A stretch of DNA of 37,619 nt, taken from contig QHXC01000419.1 of NCBI GenBank assembly GCA_003222815.1, positions 1 to 37,619 on the forward strand. The letters run 5' to 3'. The first letter of the stretch is position 1. Every line of letters begins with the position of its first letter. Shown here piece after piece: positions 18,651 through 26,903 of this stretch. Both the position numbers and the translations under genes were made by a program. The notes below the pieces were generated by a model, which saw only the letters and a program-made list of their open reading frames with translations, did not search any database and was not told the origin of the DNA. Origin of the DNA: Acidobacteriota bacterium. Its GTDB lineage: Bacteria; Acidobacteriota; Terriglobia; 20CM-2-55-15.

Positions 18651-20669
18651 ATGCTTCTTGAGCGGATTTTCATACATCGGCTGATTCGTCTGCTGCGCGT
18701 TGCTATTCCGATCTTACTGGCGGCGTTCATCGCCATACCAGCGTGGAATTATGTTTCTCGACGCGGACAGAAGTCTCAACTTCAGCGGGCCGAGGAGCTC
18801 CCCAACAATCTCGCGACGCGAACGGAAGGTTTTACGTTCTCTCGGACCGAAGGCGGCAAGACACTTTTTACGATTCACGCCAGGACCAACTTCGGATTCA
18901 AAGACAACAAGTACATGGGCGAGGACGTCGATGTGACTGTGTATGGCACGACCGAGAACGAATCTGCCAGACGGATCCGAGCCAAAAGTTGCAGCTACGA
19001 TCAGGAAAGCGGCGATATTCGATTCGCTGGAGATGTCGAATTCCAATTCGACGAGAAGACTCAGGGACACACGCAGGAGCTCAGTTATAACCATCGGGAT
19101 CGCACCGTTACCTCATCGCAAAGAACATTCATTGAGCAGCCTGGGTCCATAACGGGGGAGGCAGATCGGCTGGACTATGAAATGAACACGGGTTTGTTGA
19201 AACTCGACGGCAACGTGCATCTTCAGACCGCGGCGAACACCCGGCTGGAGACCGGGTCGGCCGTGTTTCAACGAAACGAGAATTGGGCGACCCTGCGCGG
19301 TGGTGTGTTCCTCAAATCGGAGACGGGCTGGATTCGCGGCTCGAGCGGCCGTGCGGACCTTGAACCGCAAACCTACAAAGCAAAAACTATCGTCGTCGAC
19401 GGAGACGTGACGGGCGAGTCCAAGGCCCAAAATGCTCAAGATGCCTGGAAAATGCATGCCGCCCGAGTTGAGGCGTCGATTTCTCCGGCCAGTAAGCCGG
19501 AACGGGTGAAGGCACGGGGAAAAGTCGAACTCGACAGGCTCCTCAGCGATTCGCGCCAGGTCCTGTCGGGCGATGAAATTGACGCCACTCTTGATGAAGC
19601 CGGAAAGGTGGACTTCCTTGAAGCACGCCAGGATGCGCAAATGATTCTCGGCGCCGATCAAACGCTGCGTTCGAACCGGATCCGGACCACGCTTGCCGGT
19701 TTGGTGGAAACGGCCGATGACTCGGTGTTGCAAATGGGGGACTCGACCGTTGAGGGAAGGGATTTTTACATCCAACGGGGGGACATCGTCACGTTCAGCA
19801 CCACTCGCCGCACCAATCTGAGATCAGGCGAGCGGCAGTCGTCGGCCGATCGAACGGAAGCGCGCTTCGATAGCCGGACGAATACTCTGCTGGAGTTGGT
19901 TCAGACTGGTAACTTTCAGTTTCGGGACGAACAGTTTGAAGGAGTCGCCCAAAAGGCCCGTTTCGAAGAGGGCGGAAGCGTCGTTACGCTTGATGGGTCG
20001 CCCGTTGTCACGAGTTCTCAGATGCGTATGGATGCCGGCCAGATTCGGCTCAACCAAAGCAACAATTCCTTCATAGCGTTGAGAAACGTAAATACGCTGA
20101 CAAAGAAGACAGATGAGCCGGTCTTGGTGAAAGCGGCCCGAGCCGAAGGCGCCGAGGACACGATCGTCTATACAGATAGTGTCCAATTGTGGCGTGGCTC
20201 TGCTTATATCAAAGCCGGACGGTTGGAAGTTTCAAGTAAGGACAATAGACTCCATGCCCAGGGACGCACTCAGTCGAATTTCGACGGAATTAGGGCCGTT
20301 TCAGACAAGCTCGATTACGACGATGGTCTGGGCATAGCGCATTATGTGGGGAACGTGCGGGCGCAAAAGCAGGGTATGGTCTTGGAGACCAATGACATGA
20401 CAGTGAAACGACGAGAAAAGGATGTTGCCGAGGTTGTCGCCATCGGGGGGGTTGTTGTCAGCCGGGGCGGGCAGCGGGGAACCGGCGAGCAGGCCGTGTA
20501 CGATGCGGCAGCAGATACCATCACCCTTACCGGAAAGAATGCGGAGGTTCAGGATAGGCAGCATGGTACCGTTGAGGGTGCTCGGCTAGTCATGAAGACC
20601 GACGGCGAGACCGTCGTGGTAGAGAGCGGACCCGGTAAACGAACAGTCACGAAGCATACGGTGAAATAA
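18651..20669 (+). CDS. LptC/LptA (OstA)-type LPS transport protein, fused large form
   Basis: About 672 aa; N-terminal TM (LLRVAIPILLAAFIAIPAWNYV) and repeated OstA-like strands (GEADRLDYEMNTGLLKLDGNVHL, ISDKLDYDDGLGIAHYVGNVRAQKQGMVLETNDM); directly upstream of lptB. Confidence 0.75.
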   Translation: MLLERIFIHRLIRLLRVAIPILLAAFIAIPAWNYVSRRGQKSQLQRAEELPNNLATRTEGFTFSRTEGGKTLFTIHARTNFGFKDNKYMGEDVDVTVYGTTENESARRIRAKSCSYDQESGDIRFAGDVEFQFDEKTQGHTQELSYNHRDRTVTSSQRTFIEQPGSITGEADRLDYEMNTGLLKLDGNVHLQTAANTRLETGSAVFQRNENWATLRGGVFLKSETGWIRGSSGRADLEPQTYKAKTIVVDGDVTGESKAQNAQDAWKMHAARVEASISPASKPERVKARGKVELDRLLSDSRQVLSGDEIDATLDEAGKVDFLEARQDAQMILGADQTLRSNRIRTTLAGLVETADDSVLQMGDSTVEGRDFYIQRGDIVTFSTTRRTNLRSGERQSSADRTEARFDSRTNTLLELVQTGNFQFRDEQFEGVAQKARFEEGGSVVTLDGSPVVTSSQMRMDAGQIRLNQSNNSFIALRNVNTLTKKTDEPVLVKAARAEGAEDTIVYTDSVQLWRGSAYIKAGRLEVSSKDNRLHAQGRTQSNFDGIRAVSDKLDYDDGLGIAHYVGNVRAQKQGMVLETNDMTVKRREKDVAEVVAIGGVVVSRGGQRGTGEQAVYDAAADTITLTGKNAEVQDRQHGTVEGARLVMKTDGETVVVESGPGKRTVTKHTVK

Positions 20670-20672
20670 TGC

Positions 20673-20748
20673 ATTTCGGATTTCGGATTTCGGATTTCGG
20701 ATTTGACGAACCAGGGGTTGGAAGCGCGGGTTGCCTCAATCCGAAATC
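20673..20748 (+). repeat. GGATTTCGG-armed palindromic element, copy 1
   Basis: ATTTCGGATTTCGGATTTCGGATTTGACGAACCAGGGGTTGGAAGCGCGGGTTGCCTCAATCCGAAATC; the reverse complement of 32829..32930 carries the matching core. Confidence 0.85.
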
Positions 20749-20757
20749 GTCCTAGAG

Positions 20758-21483
20758 ATGATTTCGCTCACGACAGTAGATATTTCGAAATCCTACAAAG
20801 GGCGGAAAGTCGTTCGAGACGTAAGTCTGGTTGTGGGGCAAGGCGAGGTCGTCGGATTGCTGGGACCGAATGGTGCCGGCAAGACGACCTCGTTCTATAT
20901 TATTGTTGGTTTGACCCGGCCCGATTCGGGATCTGTGCTGCTTGGCGAGCACGACATTACAGATTTGCCGATGTATCTGCGGGCGAAAAATGGAATTGGC
21001 TATCTGCCGCAGGAAGCATCGGTGTTCCGTAAGCTAACCGTGGAAGCCAACATTATGGCGATCCTGGAGACACTGCCGCTGTCGAGCCAGGAGCGCCGCG
21101 ATCGGATGGAAAGCTTGCTTGAGGAGTTCGGCATCGCCCACGTGAGAAAAAGCCTGGCGGATACCCTTTCGGGAGGCGAGAGGCGCCGCGTCGAGATCGC
21201 GAGATCACTCGTCATTTCACCGAAGTTCATCCTGCTGGATGAACCGTTTTCCGGCATCGATCCGATTACGGTGCTCGAGATTCAAAGAATCATTAACCAT
21301 CTCAAAACCAAGCGCATCGGGGTTCTTATCACGGACCACAATGTCAGAGAGACCTTGCAGGTCACCGACCGCGCTTATATCATCAACAACGGATCGATTT
21401 TTAGGTCTGGTACTCCAAGAGAGCTTGGCAGTGACAGTGAGGTCAAGAGGGTTTATCTCGGGGAGCGCTTCAGCTTAAATTAG
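20758..21483 (+). CDS. lptB: LPS export ABC transporter ATP-binding protein LptB
   Basis: [82 protein letters not shown]. Confidence 0.93.
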   Translation: MISLTTVDISKSYKGRKVVRDVSLVVGQGEVVGLLGPNGAGKTTSFYIIVGLTRPDSGSVLLGEHDITDLPMYLRAKNGIGYLPQEASVFRKLTVEANIMAILETLPLSSQERRDRMESLLEEFGIAHVRKSLADTLSGGERRRVEIARSLVISPKFILLDEPFSGIDPITVLEIQRIINHLKTKRIGVLITDHNVRETLQVTDRAYIINNGSIFRSGTPRELGSDSEVKRVYLGERFSLN

Positions 21484-21499
21484 AAGTAGATTTGCAGTT

Positions 21500-23089
21500 A
21501 TGGCTTATTTGGAACCAAAGTTAGTCGTTAAAGCCACGCAAAAGCAGGTTCTTACACCCGGTCTGGTTCAGATGGTAAGCCTGCTTACCCTAAACAAGCT
21601 CGAGCTCACTGAAATGATTCAGCAAGAGCTCGTTCAGAATCCGGTGTTGGAGGAGGGCACCGAAATCGTCGAGAGCACCGAGAACGCGCCTGAGCTGGAT
21701 GCCGCCCGGGAAGCGCCGGAGCAAGCGCAGACCGCGGATGCAGATGGAACCGATGCGGAGTACGAGGCATTAACGGAAGCTGCAGCGCGTGATCACTGCG
21801 TTACCGAGCCCGAACCCACAGCCGAAGGTGCCGTCGACGTCGCAGCTCCGGCCGAGCCTGAGCCGATGGATGATCCGTACGCCGACATTGATTTCCAGAG
21901 TTTCGACAATTATCTCAACGACGGCGCGTCGCGCCCGCGTGAGACCGAGGTTTTCGAGAAGCCGTCTTTCGAAAACTTTCTGGCAAAACCGCCCACTCTG
22001 ACGGACCACCTCGAATGGCAGTTGGGTTTGTCCACGATTGATGAAAATGTCCGGCTCGCCTGCCACTCGATCATCGGAAATCTCAACGAAGATGGCTACC
22101 TGTGGGCAGTTGATGAGAACGGCCGCGAAATCCCCATCACGCTCGAAGAGATTGCTGAAAGCGGAGAGCACACTCTTGAGGACGTTCAAAAGGCGCTCGA
22201 GGTCGTCCAACACTTCGATCCGCCCGGCATAGCCGCAAGTGACCTGCGTGAATGCCTGCTGATCCAATTGCAGATTTTGGGTGAAGAAGACTCCGTTGCG
22301 GTCGAGGTTGTACGCGACCATCTGCACAAACTTCAGAACAAGCAGTTCAAAGAAATTGCTAAGGCGCTCAACAAACCGCTAAATGTCATCATGGATGCTC
22401 TGGAGATCGTCAAGCATCTCGATCCCCGCCCCGGCCAGAAATACAACAAGACGCAGCCGCGCTTGATTGAACCCGACGTATTTATCGTCAAGGTGGGCGG
22501 CCAGTACACGGTCGTGACCAATGAAGACGAAGTTCCACAGCTTCGCCTGAGTCCCACCTATCGCCACATGCTCGAGCGCGATGCTCTGAACAAAGACGTA
22601 AAAAACTACGTCAAGGACTGCTTCAAGTCAGCGGTACAACTGCTGAAAAACATCGAGCAACGGAAACACATCATCGTCAAAGTTTGCGAAGCCATCATAC
22701 GGCGCCAGTCCGAGTTCCTGGACAAGGGCATCGATCAGCTCAAGCCGATGATGATCAAAGATGTGGCTGAAGAGGTCGGCGTCCACCCATCCACAGTCAG
22801 CCGGGCAGTCGCAAACAAATTTGCCCACACGGCGCAAGGCGTTTTTGAGTTGCGGTATTTTTTCTCGGAAGCCGTGAATGGTCCCATGGGTAACGGAACG
22901 TCGTTGCTCATCGTGAAGCGGAAAGTGAAGAGGTTTATCGAGAACGAAGATCCGCGGAGTCCTCTTACTGATGAGAAAATCGCCCAAATGTTGAAAGAAG
23001 AGGGCATCTCTGTCACGCGGCGCAGCATCACCAAATATCGGGAGGATTTACGAATACCTAGCACCCACCAACGTCGCGTCAGATCCTGA
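21500..23089 (+). CDS. rpoN: RNA polymerase sigma-54 factor
   Basis: 529 aa; N-terminal Q-rich activator region, VAEEVGVHPSTVSRAVANKFAHTAQGVFELRYFFSEAV, RpoN box-like RRSITKYREDLRIPS. Confidence 0.95.
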   Translation: MAYLEPKLVVKATQKQVLTPGLVQMVSLLTLNKLELTEMIQQELVQNPVLEEGTEIVESTENAPELDAAREAPEQAQTADADGTDAEYEALTEAAARDHCVTEPEPTAEGAVDVAAPAEPEPMDDPYADIDFQSFDNYLNDGASRPRETEVFEKPSFENFLAKPPTLTDHLEWQLGLSTIDENVRLACHSIIGNLNEDGYLWAVDENGREIPITLEEIAESGEHTLEDVQKALEVVQHFDPPGIAASDLRECLLIQLQILGEEDSVAVEVVRDHLHKLQNKQFKEIAKALNKPLNVIMDALEIVKHLDPRPGQKYNKTQPRLIEPDVFIVKVGGQYTVVTNEDEVPQLRLSPTYRHMLERDALNKDVKNYVKDCFKSAVQLLKNIEQRKHIIVKVCEAIIRRQSEFLDKGIDQLKPMMIKDVAEEVGVHPSTVSRAVANKFAHTAQGVFELRYFFSEAVNGPMGNGTSLLIVKRKVKRFIENEDPRSPLTDEKIAQMLKEEGISVTRRSITKYREDLRIPSTHQRRVRS

Positions 23090-23104
23090 AGATGGAGGTA
23101 GCCG

Positions 23105-23559
23105 ATGAGTCTGGATATCACGGGTCGCCACATCGAAATTACCACCAGCGTCACATTGCTGAAGTGAACATCAAAACCCGCCGTGATTTTTACCACGGGG
23201 AGGAAGTTTGCACCGACATGTATACGTCAATTGCAGCCGTCCTCGACAAGGTTGAGAAACAGATCCTGAGGGACAAGGGACGAAACGTGACGCGCAAGCG
23301 CCGCACCAATCACCAGGAGCCCGAAGTCATCACCACAACCTCCGTCCTTGAAGTCGAAGAAGTGCTTGGGGAAAGGCTGCCGCGCATCATCCGCACACAC
23401 GAAATTGCAGCCAAACCGATGAGTGTGGACGATGCCGCGATCGAGATCGGCGGCTCGGACCGCGAATTTCTGGTCTTTCGAAATGCGGAGACCGAGCGCC
23501 TGAACGTCGTCTACAAGCGAAAAGACGGGAACATCGGATGGATCGAGCCCGAAGCCTGA
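23105..23559 (+). pseudogene. hpf: Ribosome hibernation promoting factor (long HPF), internal deletion with frameshift
   Basis: MSLDITGRHIEITTSV then stop at 23167; the other frame resumes at 23149 with RHIAEVNIKTRRDFYHGEEVCTDMYTSIAAVLDKVEKQILRDKGR...EIGGSDREFLVFRNAETERLNVVYKRKDGNIGWIEPEA (long-HPF C-terminal domain). Confidence 0.82.
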
Positions 23560-23566
23560 TCTCGAA

Positions 23567-24436
23567 GTGAAACCCTGCTCGTTCATTATCATCACCGGCC
23601 TGAGCGGCTCTGGAAAAGGGACATTCCTGCGGGCGCTTGAAGACCGGGGATATTTCTGTGTGGATAACCTTCCGGTCGGTCTTCTCAGCAAGTTCTACGA
23701 ACTGATCCTCAAATCCGACAACGCGTCCGCCAAAGCCGCGCTTGTAATCGATGTCCGCGAAGGTGAGACATTGGACGAATTTCCAGCCATTCTCGAAGAG
23801 ATGAGGAAAGAAGGCGCTCTAGAGATCTCATTATGGTTTCTGGAAGCCTCCGAGGCGGTACTGGTCCGCCGGTTCAGCGAGACGCGAAGGCCGCATCCTC
23901 TAGACCCGAATCTGCCGGTATTGGAAGCCGTTGCGCTCGAGCGCGAACGGCTTGCTCCAATCCGGGCACTGAGTGATTTTGTTCTGGATACCTCGCAGTT
24001 CACGATCCATGAATTGCGTCAACACGCTGTCCGGTTGTTTGAAGAGAGACAAGCCCAGCACCTTCTCGTCTCGCTTGTGAGTTTTGGTTTCAAGTATGGC
24101 GTGCCAATCGATTCCGACCTGGTCTTTGACGTTCGATTTCTTCCCAATCCGAACTTTGTGCCCCACCTCAAAGCCTATACCGGCGCCGATGCTAATGTCG
24201 TCGAATACATGAACTCACACGAAGCGACGCGCAAGTTTCTGGACCACGTCTACAGCTTCATCGACTTTCTTCTGCCCCAATTCGAGAAGGAGGGCAAATC
24301 TTACGTCACCATTTCCATCGGCTGCACCGGCGGCCGCCATCGCTCCGTCATGATTACCAATGCCATAGCCCAACACATCGAAGGCCGCAAATACCGCGTC
24401 AAGGTTTCACACCGTGACGTGGAGAAGAAGGGCTAG
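23567..24436 (+). CDS. rapZ: RapZ/YvcJ-family RNase adapter / nucleotide-binding protein (GTG start)
   Basis: ITGLSGSGKGTFLRALEDRGYFCVDNLPV, FGFKYGVPIDSDLVFDVRFLPNPNF, ISIGCTGGRHRSVMI. Confidence 0.94.
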   Translation: MKPCSFIIITGLSGSGKGTFLRALEDRGYFCVDNLPVGLLSKFYELILKSDNASAKAALVIDVREGETLDEFPAILEEMRKEGALEISLWFLEASEAVLVRRFSETRRPHPLDPNLPVLEAVALERERLAPIRALSDFVLDTSQFTIHELRQHAVRLFEERQAQHLLVSLVSFGFKYGVPIDSDLVFDVRFLPNPNFVPHLKAYTGADANVVEYMNSHEATRKFLDHVYSFIDFLLPQFEKEGKSYVTISIGCTGGRHRSVMITNAIAQHIEGRKYRVKVSHRDVEKKG

Positions 24437-24455
24437 GATGCGTTAACATTGACTC

Positions 24456-24866
24456 ATGATTGGCGGGCTCATTGTGACACATGGCCGGTTGGCTATTGAG
24501 CTTCTCAACGCTGCCGAGATGATCATTGGGGAGATCCATCACATTACGGCGGTTTCTCTTGGTTGGCACGATGACGTCGCCATGGCGACGAATATGATCG
24601 AAAAGGCCATCGAGCGGGTAAAGAGTCCAGACGGCGTCTTGATTTTGACCGATATGTTTGGCGGCACGCCCACAAACATCGCCTCGACTTTCCTTGATCC
24701 TGGAAACGTCGAAGTGGTTACGGGCGTAAACCTGCCTATGCTGATCAAACTGGCGCAGATGGAGGAAGGACAAACGCTGGCTTCCGCCGCAAATCTGGTG
24801 CGGGACCAGGCCCAGAGCAGCATTTACATCGCCAGCCAGCTACTAGCGCCCAGGCAACAACGATGA
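24456..24866 (+). CDS. PTS mannose/fructose-family EIIA component
   Basis: IGGLIVTHGRLAIELLNAAEMIIG (phospho-His), ILTDMFGGTPTNIASTF. Confidence 0.9.
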   Translation: MIGGLIVTHGRLAIELLNAAEMIIGEIHHITAVSLGWHDDVAMATNMIEKAIERVKSPDGVLILTDMFGGTPTNIASTFLDPGNVEVVTGVNLPMLIKLAQMEEGQTLASAANLVRDQAQSSIYIASQLLAPRQQR

Positions 24867-25126
24867 AAGAGCGGGAAATCGTCATTGGGCATCGTCTGGG
24901 CTTGCATGCTCGAGCGGCCGCGAGGCTGGTGCAACTTTCGACGAAATTTCAGTCCAATATTGCCTTGTTTCGATACGACACCGGCAACCCGCTCGAGGCC
25001 GACGCACGCAGTATTCTCAGTATCCTTTTGCTTTCGGCCGGCTTCGGGTCGAAAGTGAGTGTTCGCGCTGAGGGTGTGGATGAAGATCAGGCAATAGAAA
25101 TCATTTGTAACTATCTCGCAGGGTGA
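24863..25126 (+). CDS. HPr-family phosphocarrier protein
   Basis: GHRLGLHARAAARLVQLSTKF (His-15 region), EADARSILSILLLSAGFG (Ser-46 region). Confidence 0.92.
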   Translation: MKEREIVIGHRLGLHARAAARLVQLSTKFQSNIALFRYDTGNPLEADARSILSILLLSAGFGSKVSVRAEGVDEDQAIEIICNYLAG

Positions 25127-25137
25127 CATAAGAGGAC

Positions 25138-25271
25138 ACCAGAAGCCATGACCAGGGGAAGAAGCCAGAAGCCGGAAGCCAGAAGCCCGAATGGCAACGG
25201 CGGATGGCCACAGCGAATACGGATTCGAATCATGTCTTGGTCCAGCGATTCCGGCTTCCGGCTTACGCAGC
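25138..25271. repeat. CCAGAAGCC/GGCTTCCGG palindromic repeat region between ptsH and ptsI
   Basis: CCAGAAGCCATGACCAGGGGAAGAAGCCAGAAGCCGGAAGCCAGAAGCCCGAATGG...CCAGCGATTCCGGCTTCCGGCTTACG; AAGCCGGAAGCC arms with inverted GGCTTCCGGCTT. Confidence 0.7.
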
Positions 25272-25272
25272 C

Positions 25273-26903
25273 ATGATTGCGTCTCAACGAATAATCCACG
25301 GTGTAGTGGCTTCGGCCGGCGCCGCGATCGGCAGGGCGGTTCGGGCCTTCGATCCGCTCTTCATTCCGTTCAACTTCAAGATCCGGCCGGAACAGGCCCG
25401 CAGGGAAGTCGAACGGTTCCACGCCTCGGTAGAAAAATCGCGTGAACAACTCAAGCGCGTGCAGGCTGAGCTGAAGCGCAAGACCGGACCGGAACCGTCG
25501 TTTCTTATCGATGCGCACCTGCTGGTCTTGCAGGATCGCCTGTTTGTGGATCGGATCATCGAGAAAATCGAGACCGACCACATCAATCCCGAGTGGGCCA
25601 TTCTGTCCGCCGGCTTCTGCACAATCTTCAGTCAAAGCCGCTGCCATCTTTCAGGAAGCTGCCGTACGATGCGATCTTGATCGGCAAGGCAGTGCCGCCC
25701 TCGACCTTGTTTGAGCTACGGTCACAACGTATCGTCGGCCTGGCGACCGAGACGGGAAGCCCTCTATCACATACGGCCATTATGGCGAGATCGTTGGGAA
25801 TACCGGCCGTAATGGGTGCGCCGGAATTGGCGGATGTTTCTTCAGGCGTGTTGCTCATCGTCGATGGCGATCGTGGCGTGGTCATCAGCCTGCCATCCAA
25901 CGAAACACTCCAGGAGTACAGAAGCCGCGCGCGGGAAGACAAGAAGCTCAGGAGAAAGTCCAGGGTCTCGACGGCCGCTCCAGTGACAGAGGACGGCGTG
26001 CGAATCTCGCTCGGCGCCAATATCAACTTCAGCGAAGAAGTAGCGGCGGCGATCGCGAGCGGATGCGAGTCGGTCGGGCTGTATCGCACCGAATTCGATT
26101 TCTTCCGCGAAGGTAAGCAGCCGGACGAAGAATCACTGGTGGGCGACTACTCGCTGGTATTGAAGTCCGCAAAGGGCGCTCCCGTCACGTTCCGCACTAT
26201 TGATGTGGGCATCGATCAAAAGAGCTGGGATGGCGTGAACATGAATCTCGGGGTCCGCGGCCTGCGCTTCTGTCTGGAAAATACGGATTTGTTTAAGAAG
26301 CAGTTGCGGAGTCTCTACCGCGCTTCCATTAACGGCCCCACGCGCATTCTCCTGCCGTTCGTTTCCACCATCGATGATCTGGAGGCGGCGCATGAGATTA
26401 TTGCCGAAGTGCGGAGTGACCTCGATTTTCGCCACCAGCGTTATGATCCGAAGGTCCCTGTCGGCGTTATGATCGAGACCCCAGCCGCGGCGCAAACCTG
26501 CGACTTGATGGCTTCGCGTGTGGACTTTTTTTGTCTTGGGACAAATGACCTTATCCAGTATTACCTCGTGATTGACCGGTCCGATCAATCGGTTGCCCAT
26601 CTTTACAGTCCCTTTCATCCCGCCATCCTCCGGTGCCTGCATCAGGTGTACAGTTTGCTCCAGCCGACTGGCAAACCTGTCACGGTATGCGGCGAGATGG
26701 CGGCGGATCCGCCATCGGCGGCCGTCCTGCTGGGATTGGGTTTCACGTCCCTTTCGGTAAGCCTGGTGGCATATCCCAGAATCAAAAGAATGATTCGTTC
26801 GGTTTCATTTGGACAATTGCGACAGCTGGCCGGCCAGATACTCAAGATGCAAAAGCCTAAAGACGCCGAGGAAATCGTCCGCCGAACGGTTTATCGCTCA
26901 TGA
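25273..26903 (+). pseudogene. ptsI: PTS enzyme I (phosphoenolpyruvate-protein phosphotransferase), internal deletion with frameshift
   Basis: Frame 1 from 25273: MIASQRIIHGVVASAGAAIGRAVRAF...DAHLLVLQDRLFVDRIIEKIETDHINPEWAIL. Frame 2 resumes at about 25609 with VRRLLHNLQ...GLATETGSPLSHTAIMARSLGIPAVMG...GLYRTEFDFF...GVMIETPAAAQTCDLMA...FCLGTNDLIQY...CGEMAADP. The connecting segment is absent. Confidence 0.85.

Noticed and set aside
19113-19775. - strand 220-aa ORF
   Set aside because: Antisense to the LptC/A gene, no domain pattern; shadow ORF.
20673-20748. CRISPR-like or microsatellite tandem array (GGATTTCGG units)
   Set aside because: Units are contiguous without spacers, few in number, and arranged as inverted arms around a conserved centre; this is a palindromic element.
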